64,000 nucleotides of DNA from Oopsacas minuta (Eukaryota > Porifera > Hexactinellida > Lyssacinosida > Leucopsacidae). A program made the position numbers and the translations under genes. Shown in pieces: positions 46,014-57,166 of the stretch; within the stretch, counting starts at the first letter, position 1, and each line of letters starts with the position of its first letter. The stretch covers positions 1-64,000 of the forward strand of contig JAKMXF010000004.1 of the NCBI GenBank assembly GCA_024704765.1. Direction: 5' to 3'. The notes under the pieces are model-generated. The model saw nothing but the letters and a program-made list of their open reading frames with translations. It was not told the DNA's origin and made no database searches.

Positions 46014-46200
46014 AAAACTGCCAGGAGTCCAAGATAATAGAAAAAGCTATTCAGAGTTTCTTCACCGAGTATTTTTACTCTGGGCAAAGTCTCCACATAC
46101 AATAGACTAATAACGTTTTTCATAGTTCTTTAATGTATCATCGTATGTATTTTTGATATGATTTGTGTCTGTAATCTTTTTCAAAACCATGCTGCACCAA

Positions 46201-46298
46201 TGGGTGCGCATTCCGCACCCAGTTGAAAACTTGGATATACACACCCTAGCAAACATTTTCTACAAAGTGTACACTCCTGGGTGCGTATTGCGCACCCA
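46201..46298. repeat. two 21-bp palindromes in direct repeat
   Basis: TGGGTGCGCATTCCGCACCC(A) at 46201 and TGGGTGCGTATTGCGCACCC(A) at 46278, 77 bp apart, both self-complementary. They sit in the last 110 bp of the hAT element and are probably its subterminal transposase-binding repeats. Confidence 0.8.
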
Positions 46299-46310
46299 GA
46301 TGAAGGCCTG

Positions 46311-47277
46311 GGAAACTCAAATCTCAAATGCCAATTATCTCGAACGAATTTTTCCTTTCGTGTTACTATCCTGTTTATACCTAAAAAATCTTGGGGAATA
46401 CCCTGATAGCATATTAAGAATAATAACTTCCAGGTATACCTATTCTACGCGCTGAACTACGCGCGTTGAATACTCCGAATAAGACCATGTGCATGATTTG
46501 CGCTCCTATTCCCTTTCTTAATTTGGTTATGAACAAATTTTTAGGTGTATACACCAATAGGATTCCATTAACCGAGAATCCAGTGCACATTTAGAAGAGA
46601 ATTATGAAAAATTAATAATTTTTGGTTGAATGTCTGAATTTATCATAAAATGGAGCCAAAAGGAGTGCCATTCCAGGCGCAGTGCTCCTCGCAAATACGA
46701 ACGCATTTACGGTTCCGCTCTGTATTTTCGGAGGGACAAGCTTCAGCCTCAGGTCCGCAAAATGGAGCGCGCTCAATTAATGTTATTAGCTTTCCAAATT
46801 CCGAAACGTATAGTTTTTTACACAATATTCCCACGAAAAATCAATAGTGACCCTAACTAAACAATTTGTATACATTGTAGTCAGGGCTACTGAGGAATTT
46901 CATAGAAATTTCAAGAGAAATTGAAAATTATATTTTGCGCAAAACTTATGACTTAAAAATTACGATCCGGCTCGCTTGAACTGCTTTTGAGTGTATCAAC
47001 AATATTACTTACAATATCACAAATTGGACTAGGACCTGCCTCGCTTGATTTTCTACTCCATTGAATAAGTTAAGGTCCACGTTTCAATATAAGGGCATAA
47101 TTACAAAAATATTCAAAAAATGAATATTAGAGATCAAAAATATTTTATAGGACTATTACAATAAATAGTACATGCCAAATTTTATTGATTAACAATAACC
47201 TATCAAGATTACTTATTTTACCAATGGAACATCAGCCTACAGATACTGGGCAAACCCTCAGATCTGATAGGTTAATT
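46311..47277. other. no gene recognised
   Basis: Overlapping ORFs on both strands at 46630-46860 lie in a GC-richer patch but show no motif. Otherwise AT-rich. Confidence 0.4.
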
Positions 47278-47474
47278 CAGTGGTTCTCAAACTTTTTCTC
47301 ATTGAGTACCCCTCAAGCTGGATCTTGTGTGTGATGTACCCCTTAAAATGGCCTGCATTGTAAATATTAGGTTTACAATCCCTTTTACCCAGTTGTGAAA
47401 AATAAAAATGTTTTTTATTCTAGCAATATAAATAAAGTAGATAATTAGTTAGTGAGAGGGGTGTGCTTGCATGT

Positions 47475-48218
47475 TGTATATCAGGCTATCAATTCGTAGC
47501 ACAGTTTTTGATAGGGCCAGACGGAGATCAGCTTCCACAGACAACCGCGCTCGAAATTTGTTTTTAATTAGTAATAGCGCTGAAATCCTTGTTCACAAAG
47601 GTAAGTACTGGGAAACATCAACAAGGTTTTTACTGCTCTATCTGCCACGTTGGGATATATCAAGCTCATTTCGCACCAGAACTTTGTGAGTGCGAGTGTT
47701 TCAAATTGATTTCGGGCAATAGAATCATTGCTAATTCAACAAATTCCTCTTGGACTCTGGCTGGTATAGAACTTACATCACATCTAAATGGATTTCGAAT
47801 CATTTTCATGTCCAGGTCGCTCAAGTCTGGGAAGTAAGTTTGAAATTCATTTCGCATTGCTGAGAGGTGAGCCTTTACTAAAGCACCTATACTTTGATCT
47901 GTAGTACCCTCTTCTCCAAGAGTTGCTGAGAGGCTTTCAAAAAAATCGGACTTTCCCATAGTTAACTTTGCTTCCCAGAGTTCTAACTTCATAATAAATG
48001 CCCGAATCTTGTCCACACAATCAATCACCTACCTCTTGGTGCTTGAAGAAATCTATATCCTTATCTGCAAGATTTGGGTGGCACCCGCTTAAATGGCGTT
48101 TTAGAAAACTTGGTTTCATCGAGCCCTCAGATAGCACCTTATAACATATTACACATTGTGGTCGTTCCCGTCCCTCTTTAAGTATGGATCTAAATCCATA
48201 TTTGATATAGTCTTCATT
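47475..48218 (-). pseudogene. ZBED5-like hAT transposase, internally deleted
   Basis: Minus strand: EDYIKYGFRSILKEGRERPQ leads into a zinc finger CVICYKVLSEGSMKPSFLKR ... HPNLADKDIDFFKHQE (48050-48170). This jumps directly to KIRAFIMKLELWEAKLTMGK and MRNEFQTYFPDLSDLDMKMI RNPF (48028-47666), which normally lie several hundred residues later. The catalytic centre is therefore deleted. The C-terminal FPSTYLCEQGF and LRLALSKTVLRIDSLI (hATC) follow in shifted frame to about 47475. The mariner at 48220 interrupts it close to its N-terminus. Confidence 0.85.
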
Positions 48219-48219
48219 A

Positions 48220-49531
48220 CAGGGTGGCTTTTAAGTTCTGTCCTATGATTTATAAGAACCATTTTTCCATGCTGAGTCTTTGCTATTAGATATATCTTAT
48301 TAGTTTACCTTATTATACTGTATTTAACATAAATATACAGTTTCAGAGTACAATTGTAGAGCAATTTCAATTTTACTAGTGATGGAACGTGAGAGGTCGG
48401 CAATTGTAGAATTATTTACAAAAGGACATCCTTCAAGGGAAATTTTGAAGATCCTGAAACTCCCTCTAAACAGAAGGAAATTTGTATACCGCACTATTAG
48501 GCGATACAAGGATACTGGAAAAGTTGAAGATAGGGCGAGATCAGGCCGTCCGTGCTCAGTAACCACCCCCAGCTTAGGGAAAGTCATCGCCCAGCGAATT
48601 CGCCGAAATCCTAGACGTTCCATAAGGAAAATGGCTCTAGATCTGAAAGTATCAAGATGTGCAATGACTAAAATTGTGAAAAGGGATTTAGGGATGAGTT
48701 CATTCAAGCGTAAGAAGGTACACTTCCTTTCTCAATTGGTAAAGGAAAAAAGGGTTGTAAGATGCAAAGGTGCGTTGGGCCGGTACGCTGTTGAAAATCT
48801 AGAAAAAATATTATTTTCAGATGAGAAAATATTCACTATCCAGGAGGCAACCAATGTACAAAATGATCGTATACTTGCATCATCTCCTTCCAAAGTCAAC
48901 GAGAAGTTCAGATATGTTAGCCGAATACAGAACCCTAAGTCGGTGATAGTTTAGGTAGGGGTGTCAAAAATGGGCCGGACACCATTGGTTTTTGTACCAC
49001 AAGGGGTAAAAATCAATTCAATTAATTATCGAGAAATGGTTTTGGAGCCAGTATTGAAGAATATAGGCCGAGACATGTTCGGAGGTACTTCATTTGTTTT
49101 CCAGCAAGACGGGGCGCCAGCACACACTTCTAATGTTACCCAGTCATGGTTACATGACAATTTTCCTGGTTTTATAACCAAGGAAGAATGGCCTCCTTAC
49201 AGTCCTGACCTGAATCCCATGGATTATTCTGTGTGGTCAATTCTCGAGACGAAAGCTTGTGTTAACTCTCACACAAGTATCAAGTCACTGAAGAGGAAAC
49301 TTTGCCAAGAGTGGACTAAAATTCCCCAAAAACCCTCCGTGCTGCTATTGAGGCCTTGCCAGATCGAATTACACGTGTAATACAAAATGAGGGAGGCTAT
49401 ATTGAATAAAATTCGCGAAATATGTTTTGTCTCTGAATCATAAATTAGAGCAATAAATATCATTACCAAGCTATATATATATATTGATAAATAATAGTTT
49501 TTGCATGGCACAGAACTTAAAAGCCACCCTG
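48220..49531 (+). mobile_element. DD37D (maT-like) mariner-type element
   Basis: 1312 bp, TA on both sides, ends CAGGGTGGCTTTTAAGTTCT and the inverted copy (24 bp with a few differences). Same family as 7251-8432 but with full-length coding region. Inserted into the N-terminal part of the hAT gene around it. Confidence 0.95.
48382..49409 (+). pseudogene. DD37D transposase, one stop and one frameshift from intact
   Basis: ATG at 48382. Helix-turn-helix RSAIVELFTKGHPSREILKI, linker YRTIRRYKDTGKVEDRARSG, second helix-turn-helix SIRKMALDLKVSRCAMTKIV. LFSDEKIFTIQEATN has the first catalytic Asp, FQQDGAPAHTSNVTQSW the second, YSPDLNPMDYSVWSILE the third; I count 37 residues between the last two (DD37D). 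A TAG at 48952-48954 stands where the 7352 copy has Trp (IVWAGVS). A run of five A at 49328-49332 shifts the frame; with six the end would read TLRAAIEALPDRITRVIQNE ... GGYIE, matching the other copy, and stop at 49409. Confidence 0.9.
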
Positions 49532-49962
49532 TATATTTCCGTTCTTAGCAGATTCCATATGAATTAGGTGATAAAGTCAAGGTCTCAAAGAAATACTCTT
49601 CTAATTTCCATTTTTACAAGAACAATACGATACACGGGTGGGTGTGATATTCAAATCAATATGAGTTGACACATACGTACGAACAATGGAATCCTTTTTT
49701 TTAGCATAACCTCAAACAATAAATATTCAAGGGTGATAATAATTAGTGATGAAACCATTGTAACTGATACATATTAATTATTTGGCATGAATAACTATCT
49801 ATGTGCTGAGTCTGTTGACATGATAGTGTGTAACTCGAAATATTTGTATATGATTATTACAGAATTGATATGATTAGGTGAAACATTGGCGTACCCCTAG
49901 GAAAAGTGCTGGCGTACCCCCAGGGGTACTCGTACCCCAGTTTGAGAACCACTGGGTTAATT

Positions 49963-50604
49963 ATCTACCATTAAAGTGCATGGGTTAGAATGTTATGATA
50001 CCTTTTCTCAGAAATTAGTATAGATATCGCTTTGGAATCAGACCCTGTTCTAACTGGAACCATTCTACATACACATGCCAAATTTTAGGTCTGCCGCTCT
50101 TACCAGGTTCTCAATCAACTTGGACAAAATACAGTGAGAATAAATATATAGGATTGTGAATACCAATGTTGACATTTTGACTGAAAAATTTCTGCGCGGA
50201 ATTTTGAGTTTTGAAGTATATGGTTGTAGAAAAATAGCCGCAGTCCCTCCTGGATAATTTATCAAATTTTGAATGAACCAAAGACCACCAGAATTGAAAT
50301 CTACATCACATCCAGCAATTTATAATACATCACATATTGATAGCCCAATGAAAAATGTACATGCTGGACTCTAGGGTCATTTGTGGCACCAAAGAACATT
50401 GTACATGCTGGACTCTGGGGACATTTATGGCTCAGAATAACGTTATTGCCCCTGGGTTCAAAAGTGACCCTAGTGGGTACTTTGGAGGATAATCTTAATG
50501 AACCTAAGATTTAAAAATCGATAAAATGAAGGATATGTGGCTACCTAGTCTTCAGAAGGACTCTTCTAGATTCCTAAATTTCTACAATTTGATAATATAG
50601 AGTA
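49963..50604. other. no gene; short direct duplication
   Basis: TGTACATGCTGGACTCT occurs twice, near 50357 and 50400, with related sequence after each. No coding sequence seen. Confidence 0.5.
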
Positions 50605-50608
50605 TATA

Positions 50609-50900
50609 TGTTATGGGCAATATGAGAAATTGGGCATTATGCATAATGCCCAGGCAATATGCATAATGCTACTTTTTTAGTCAATATGCATAATGTCCAG
50701 GCAATATGCATAATGCTACTTTAGTCATATGCATAATGTCCAGGCAATATGCATAATGTTACTCATATTGGACAATATGCATAATGCTACTCATATTGGA
50801 CAATATGCATAATGCTACTCATATTGGACAATATGCATAATGCTACTCATATTGAACGATGTACATAATATCCAGGGAATATGCATAATGCTAGTTTTAG
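50609..50900. repeat. left terminal repeat of the Ginger-like element
   Basis: Contains about ten copies of ATGCATAATG (each within a partly palindromic ATTATGCATAAT-type word) separated by CTACTCATATTGGACA- or TCCAGGCAAT-type spacers. The right repeat (53398-53627) has the same words inverted but a different number and order of spacers. Confidence 0.9.
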
Positions 50901-51166
50901 AGTGCCTCGTAATAATTATGCGACTTCTAATTAATTCAATTCATGAAAACTGATCGTAGATATAGGATATTCTATCATGCTAGATTCCGCTATATGCATT
51001 CTGGTCGGACAATCTACCTCGTAAGTGGTCCTTCTGAACCTAGTACGTCAACTTTATGTGGTCTCCCTTGGACCCTTTATATTTGGCCATGTGTCTTGCT
51101 AGTACTTTGTATTGCATACTTGAACACTGAATAAACATACTTTCCAGAATATAGCCCAATTACCAA

Positions 51167-53234
51167 ATGAATACTCGAGAAATATTTATGAATAAAATAG
51201 CTGAAGCTGTGAAGAATAAAGCAGGGAACATGTCATTTTTCACCAAAGATGATTATCAAGCAACAATAGAGCGAATACAAAGCCTGGATGAAGATAAAAG
51301 TATTCAAAAAAATCCAAAGGATTATAGACTAGTGAAAAAATTCGAAATTTTGGAAATTCAAGTTGATGGTATCATAATCAAAAAGCTTAAGAAACAAGCA
51401 TCGCAGCAACAATTCGTTTTCTTTGAGGAATTATTTGATATTATACATGCAGCTCACCTGTCAACTGGACATAGTGGTAAAATACTCATGGAACATAAAT
51501 TGTCAGAAGATTATGCAAACATTACGAGAGAACATATTTGTACCTATTTGCAACTTTGCAAAAATGCCAGCTCAAGAAAAGTAAAGTCAGAAAATCTCTT
51601 GTCGTCAAGCCAATCATTAGCAATCAGCTCAATTCGAGATGCCATGTGAGGTATATTGTTTATCTATACAAATTTCGCATTGTAGCTGCAAAAATCCGAC
51701 TAGTGAAGCATGTTTTCTACAAGTATAATGAACTAGACATGTAAATCGGAGAAATATTTCCAGTTTGTATTAACTTATTTCTATCAAGGTTGACCTTATT
51801 GATATGCAAAGCCAACCAGACGGCAAGTACAAATACATTATGACATATCAAGATCATCTTACTAAGTTTGTAACATTAAAAGCGCTAGAATCGAAACGTG
51901 CAGAAGGGGTAGCTTATCATCTGATTGATATTTTTTGTGATAAAGGGGCACCTCATATTCTACAGTCTGATAATGGCCGTGAGTTTGCGAATCAGGTATG
52001 TTAAATTGTGTAGAATGAATATTATCAGCCTATACATAGATTTATCATTTGATTAATCTTATTTTCACACCTTTTGGCTACATTTTTAAGATTGTGAAGG
52101 AAGTAATAAATCTCTGGCCTGAGTGTCGATTAGTCCACGGAAAACCTCGACACTCCCAGTCACAAGGCTCAGTCGAGAGGGCAAATCGGAGCGTCGAAGA
52201 AATACTTGCTTGCTGGATGCGTGACGAAAATTCAACCAAATGGTCAGAAGGACTTAGATTCGTCCAATGGAAAATTAACACAAGACTACATACAGGTATT
52301 ATTCTATATTTAAGATAAATAATTATAACAAAAATGTACAATAAAATAGTATGTATGCATTTATACTTGGACTATCTTAGGAATTGGAAGGACTCCTTAT
52401 GAAGCTGTTTTTGGGATAAGACCACAACTAGGAGTAGTCTCAACCAACCTCACAATCGATGCAGCTTCTATTCTAGATACTGAAGAGCAATTAGAAGAAA
52501 TTTTGAATTCAGAAGAAGAATATTCGAAGCAACAGATGTTAGGACAAGACGATATAGCCCCAGACACGGCATCAATCACTCAACAATCTGAAATAACAAA
52601 CTATAATTGTGTATCATGTCAACAAATATCCAGTGGAGCGCACACTTGTATGTCTTGTGGGCTTTTTTGCCATGCTATACCACCATGTTCTGTAAACAAT
52701 GGAAGTGAAGAAGAAGGATTTGGTTCAGCTGTATTATGCAGACTATGTCATCAAGCGAATCAAATTACGCAGCAGCGAAAAGGAGCGAAAAGAATACAAG
52801 GAGTGCAGGCTGATAAAATGTTCGAGCAATCTAGAAAACGATTCAAACAAGCAAATATTGGGGATACAGTAATGGTCCCTTTACCCGACGTAGATCGAGG
52901 TAAAGGTGACTTTCGAAACATTAAAGCAGTTGTTGTGGCAGTTGAGCATAATGGTACCTACAAGCTAGGTACAAAATACGGCCAATTGAATTCGCATTAC
53001 ACCAGAAATCAATTTACTCCATGCCTGGATAAATTCTTGGAGATAAATGATGTCCAAACAGGAAAAGAGATTTCTTTGCGACAAGTAGCACGCAATGAAT
53101 CAGTTGGGACAAGTCAAGGGATGTTTCATTGCTCTTGTAAGAAGACATGTCTTCGTACTACGTGCAAGTGTTATCGTTCAAATCGACTATGTCACAGTAG
53201 GTGTCACAACAACCAAAGCTGCAGTAATAAGTAG
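51167..53234 (+). CDS. integrase-type transposase, four exons, KRBA2-like
   Basis: Inferred exons 51167-51645, 51789-51995, 52091-52295 and 52381-53234; introns of 143, 95 and 85 nt all start GT and end AG and keep frame. Exon 1: zinc-binding HAAHLSTGHSG ... LCK(K)CQ. Exons 2-3: integrase core, with VDLIDMQ (first Asp), HILQSDNGREFANQ (second Asp) and HSQSQGSVERANRSVEE (Glu); an intron splits the last two. Exon 4: GRTPYEAVFGIRPQ, a Cys/His PHD-like block (CVSCQQ ... CRLCH), GDTVMVPLPDVDRGKGD, and a tesmin/TSO1-like Cys-rich tail CSCKKTCLRTTCKCYRSNRL. Five A at 51560-51564 inside the zinc motif shift the frame; six would restore it. Resembles vertebrate KRBA2-type integrases. Catalyses strand transfer if functional. 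An extra 5' exon cannot be excluded. Confidence 0.75.
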
Positions 53235-53397
53235 AGTTGTGAAAATAGAGACCTCATAGTACTATTAGCAAAGAAGAAATGTAAGCCAAGTAGCTGAGTA
53301 TTTATAGAAGAATAATTAGCCAAAACATATTGTTATATAAAAATTACTGATAACAAGATAAGAAAATTGTATATTGCTTATGGATAACTGTATTTCG

Positions 53398-53627
53398 TAT
53401 ATTGTCCAATGAGAGTAGCATTATGCATATTGTCCAATATGAGTAACATTATGCATATTGCCTGGGCATTATGCATATTGACTAAAAAAGTAGCATTATG
53501 CATATTGACTAAAAAAGTAGCATTATGCATATTGCCTGGACATTATGCATATTGACTAAAAAAGTAGCATTATGCATATTGCCTGGGCATTATGCATAAT
53601 GCCCAATTTCTCATATTGCCCATAACA
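53398..53627. repeat. right terminal repeat of the Ginger-like element
   Basis: Inverted counterpart of 50609-50900, with repeated GCATTATGCATATTG words separated by ACTAAAAAAGTA. The outer 60 bp are a near-exact complement of the left end. Confidence 0.9.
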
Positions 53628-53633
53628 TATATA

Positions 53634-54546
53634 CTCTAAGTGGACAAAAGTATTTCAACACACATTGAACATTTCACAAATTGTATACTCTTTCCCGCTC
53701 CTATATATTGTGTAGTCTATATTCGTAGCTGCTATCTAGTAATTTGTATAGAATAACGTATGTTTTTCAAGAATTTCAAAAAGTTTTTCGATTTACACTT
53801 TTTGAAGGTGTTAATTATTAATAATTATTAGATAATTATTAATAATCAAAATATGTGGTAATTCAAAGCCTATTAAGAATCTATAATTTCTGACTTGATA
53901 TTTGAATTCTACGTAGGCGAGTTACCCCAGATTGAAATTTCCAATCTGATTGAACAATTTTTACCAAAGTTATAGAAGAATTTCAATTTGTGCCATTTGT
54001 GCCACCTTTTGCCCAAGGTGGCACAAGTGGCCACTACCAAGATGTTATTTTGGAATTCAAAGGTTAGCATAGTCATATCATTCGAAAATATTACTTCGAC
54101 TTATTCCTCCTAACCCTAGTTGATTTCCATGTAGTGGCGCTTTTTCCTGTCACCTGTGCCACTTTTTTCAAAAAGTGGCACAAGTGGGACAAATTGAAAT
54201 TTTTCTGTAACTTTGGTAAATATTGTTCAATCAGATTGGAAATTTCAATCTGGGGTAACTCGCCTACGTAGAATTCAAATATCAAGTCAGAAATTATAGA
54301 TTCTTAATAGGCTTTAAATTACCATATATTTTGATTATCAATAATAATCTAATAATTATTAATAATTAACACCTTCAAAAAGTGTAATCGAAAATATTTT
54401 TTTGAAATTCTTGAAAAACATGTGTTATTCTATACAAATTACTAGATAGCAGCTATGAATATAGACTACACAATATATAGGAGCGGGAAAGAGTATACAA
54501 TTTATGAAATGTTCAGTGTGTGTTGAAATACTTTGTTCACTTAGAG
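53634..54546 (+). mobile_element. foldback element, copy 2
   Basis: 913 bp, TA-flanked, same length and order as 5744-6658, with slightly different termini (CTCTAAGTGGACAAAAG). Same loop orientation as copy 1. The Ginger-like element lies 6 bp to its left, so that element inserted next to it or the reverse. No coding capacity. Confidence 0.9.
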
Positions 54547-54548
54547 TA

Positions 54549-55060
54549 TGTAGAGGTTACTGCCTATTTGAAAATATTTTTCTGTGGAATTAAGTGATAA
54601 TTAGTCATACTTATCAGATGATTGCCGCATCTCGAATTATTATTGTGTGAAATCCTTCAATTCTCGATTCATTAAATTGCCTTATCTTGGAGGTGTCCTA
54701 TCTCAGCGGTTGAAGAAGTGCTATTTGTATAGGTAAATCAATCGTGGTTGATGGGCTTGTACCCTATCTCGGAGGTGCCAATTTGCAGGTACACCTGTAT
54801 TAGGTAATTCGATCAGAATCCTCATCACCAATAAATATCGCTTCCAGAGACAAATGCAACTTCTGGGAAACGCTAGCGATTTAGGGAGGAGGGATCCACA
54901 AACGCGCGTAGTGATATAAATATATTTATGAGTTGAAATTAACGAGCAATTAGCTTATGCAGCCACTGTTTGCTTTAATTTTAATATTCGCTATTTTACC
55001 CTTCGGGTGTCTTGAATTCCAATTACCAACTTATCATGATCTAATTCTAAACAATGTATA
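54549..55060. other. no gene recognised
   Basis: CCTATCTC(A/G)G(C/A)GGT-type words recur near 54697 and 54763; nothing else supported. Confidence 0.4.
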
Positions 55061-55212
55061 AGGTGGAACCTCATTAATCCGAATTTTCGGAGCAATAAGC
55101 AGAATTTTGCACTAAATTTGTGCCCTCCGATGGGACTTCAATCACATTTTCTCTGGATAAAGCTAACAAATTTTGAAGGTGCGTTGGTACTCGTATTTTG
55201 GAGGTTCCATTT
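55061..55212. mobile_element. short pogo/Tigger-like MITE
   Basis: 152 bp, TA-flanked, ends AGGTGGAACCTCATTAATCC and, inverted, AAATGGAACCTCCAAAATAC. The GGAACCTC core and AATCC that follows are typical of pogo/Tigger ends. No coding capacity. Confidence 0.6.
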
Positions 55213-56599
55213 TATATTGCCGGTAGTGTAAATAATACTTAATGAAAATTTGTAGGCCAATCTCGGGATCAAGAAACTATAGAACTATTTACATATGAAG
55301 AGCTAATGTTAACTATTCCTGTACTTGATCAATATACACATATTCTGCCTAACAAACTGGCGGTATGGCTTTTGTCGGATTGTTCTCTCGCGTTTATGTC
55401 AGACTTTGAAGTAATCAACGCTCATTTATATTTAGACTGGGTTCAGGCTCATCGAAAACATTGAGTTTTATAATAGAGTAACTTAAATGTTCAAACTTTG
55501 TGACATATTTGTTTGATAATGTCTTCTGCTTTTTGTACTACAAACTCTCGAATATATTTCGCTTAATTCCAAATTCTAACATACAGATTTGTGATATGAT
55601 GTGTCTTAAGGGCAGGCTGCTTTTAACAATATCTCTCGATTGATGTCCTGAATTTTCACTGTAATATTTTAATTTGTTAAATGAAGTATGGTTAGCCAAG
55701 AAGAATATATTGATTGAAACTCAATTGAAGATTTTTAACTTGTGACAGAAATTATTGCTTACATTTTCAAGCCTATGAATTGTGTTTGGAATTTCAAGTG
55801 TTATTGGCGACAATATCACTATATATATTAGCTATTAAATGCTTGATTACTAAGCTGTCGTGCAGCGACCTAGCAAGCGATGCGCGGTATTTTCTGATCA
55901 ACTTTGCCTGGATATCATCATGTATTTAGGAAAGAAAGGAATTAATATTGCGACAATTGTACTGGTATGTGTAACCAAAAGTTATATTTGTAGGGCCTTC
56001 TTTCCAATACATTTTCACACTTACCGATACCTTCGATCGAACATGAATATTCAACTATTTCCACACAATATATTCCATTTAACCTCATTAAAGACTTGGC
56101 ATATTTATACAGCGAACAGTTAGCATGATGAGTATTCTACCTTAAAATTTCATTCTAGATATTTTCCATTGTAAGCAAGGTCATAAATATGATACAGGGT
56201 AAAAGACAAGTTTTAGCAAAAAAGGAGCATAGATTCCGCAAAGAATGATGTACTTGAATTTAAAGAGTATACTGGTATTTGTTACTAGTCTTATACATAT
56301 ATTCTCTTTCCTATCGAACCATAATTTAAGAATATTTAGTATATACTTCACTTTCCGAAGGAAGTTACAAATGCAAATCTGTGGTTAAAGGTGACAAACT
56401 TTACTCTTGAATGTCAATAATTGTTATTTCATCCACGATGCTGTATTATTTAAATAAGGAATACACTCCACAGATACATGAGTTATGAAGCATGTCTTTG
56501 CAAAAATTCTTTAGTAGATAATAAAGGTGTGATATTAACTTTCTGGTGCTAAAAATATATTTAACAGGGTGGGCAGGGAATGCTTCCTTCGCATGTTAG
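55213..56599. other. no gene recognised
   Basis: AT-rich. CAGCGACCTAGCAAGC near 55863 also occurs near 30908, a small dispersed repeat. ORF 55860-56123 has no motif. Confidence 0.4.
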
Positions 56600-56914
56600 A
56601 TGTCAACTATAAACAATTTTATTTACCCCAAATGTAATGAAGCTCCCGAGGTTTTAATTATAGATGGGATCACAATGGGAACAATCAAAGAAATACGAAA
56701 TCCAGTTCATGAATATCTGGATGATCAAAGATGCAAATTAATTCCAACACCAGTTAGAGTATCCACATCTGACCTCAAAAATGATAATATCTTAAAAATT
56801 ATTGCACATATGTCTATTAATTTTAAGAAATTTCTTGTTGCCAAAATGTACCAATTAGGTATTATCGTGATATTATATTGCCCATTAAATTTAATGGACT
56901 TCATGTATCCATGA
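56600..56914 (+). CDS. unrecognised ORF, possibly element-derived fragment
   Basis: A 104-codon frame whose first half looks protein-like (PEVLIIDGITMGTIKEIRNP, VHEYLDDQRCKLIPTPVRVS) and whose second half is low-complexity hydrophobic. The block VLIIDGITMG ... DDQRC is reminiscent of DDE-type cores in multi-copy elements, but I cannot name a family. Possibly one exon or a remnant. No neighbours help. Confidence 0.3.
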   Translation: MSTINNFIYPKCNEAPEVLIIDGITMGTIKEIRNPVHEYLDDQRCKLIPTPVRVSTSDLKNDNILKIIAHMSINFKKFLVAKMYQLGIIVILYCPLNLMDFMYP

Positions 56915-57166
56915 TCCATGAAATTATGGTCAGTGATATGTCCTTATATTGCGAAGGTCATACATCAACTAAATGTTCCCTTGCATTTCCCGTAGTAATG
57001 CGAGGCATTGGCAAAATTGTAATGACTGAAATGAGGTACTTTAACAATAAGCAAAACACTTCATTATTTATAATGATACAAATACAGGTGACATCAGGTA
57101 ATTCAAATCTCAGGGGAAATATAATTCGGTTCGAGACAACGAATGTTCGAGTTTATTGACTGTATA

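Larger units (their letters stand above)
44140..46310 (+). mobile_element. hAT element, 2.2 kb
   Basis: Ends CAGGGCTTCATCT (44140) and, inverted, CAGGCCTTCATCT (46310). The adjacent 8 bp are GGTAACTC and GGAAACTC, a 7/8 target duplication. It encodes a broken hAT transposase on the plus strand. Confidence 0.85.
47278..49954 (-). mobile_element. hAT element (ZBED5-like) with a mariner inside
   Basis: Ends CAGTGGTTCTCAAACTTT and, inverted, CAGTGGTTCTCAAACTG, flanked by a perfect 8-bp duplication GGTTAATT (47270-47277 and 49955-49962). 2677 bp, of which 1312 bp is the mariner at 48220-49531. The remaining 1.37 kb is too short for a full hAT gene; the transposase is internally deleted, so this is a non-autonomous derivative. 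Confidence 0.95.
50609..53627 (+). mobile_element. Ginger-like integrase DNA transposon (KRBA2-type)
   Basis: 3019 bp starting TGTTATGGGCAATATGAG and ending with the exact complement, flanked by TATA on both sides (a 4-bp duplication, though palindromic). Long terminal inverted repeats of over 200 bp contain repeated ATGCATAATG words. The only gene encodes a retroviral-type integrase fold without reverse transcriptase, protease or gag. Integrase gene plus inverted repeats, TGT ends and 4-bp duplication are features of Ginger transposons. Confidence 0.8.

Noticed and set aside
46630-46860. Overlapping ORFs on three frames in a GC-richer patch
   Set aside because: No motif and no splice or homology support; overlap on both strands is typical of chance.
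50640-50895. CRISPR-like array of regularly spaced repeats
   Set aside because: The units lie in a transposon terminal repeat, spacers are themselves repeated, the words are palindromic, and the genome is eukaryotic.
50609-53627. LTR retrotransposon, because of the integrase
   Set aside because: The terminal repeats are inverted, not direct, and there is no reverse transcriptase, protease or gag.
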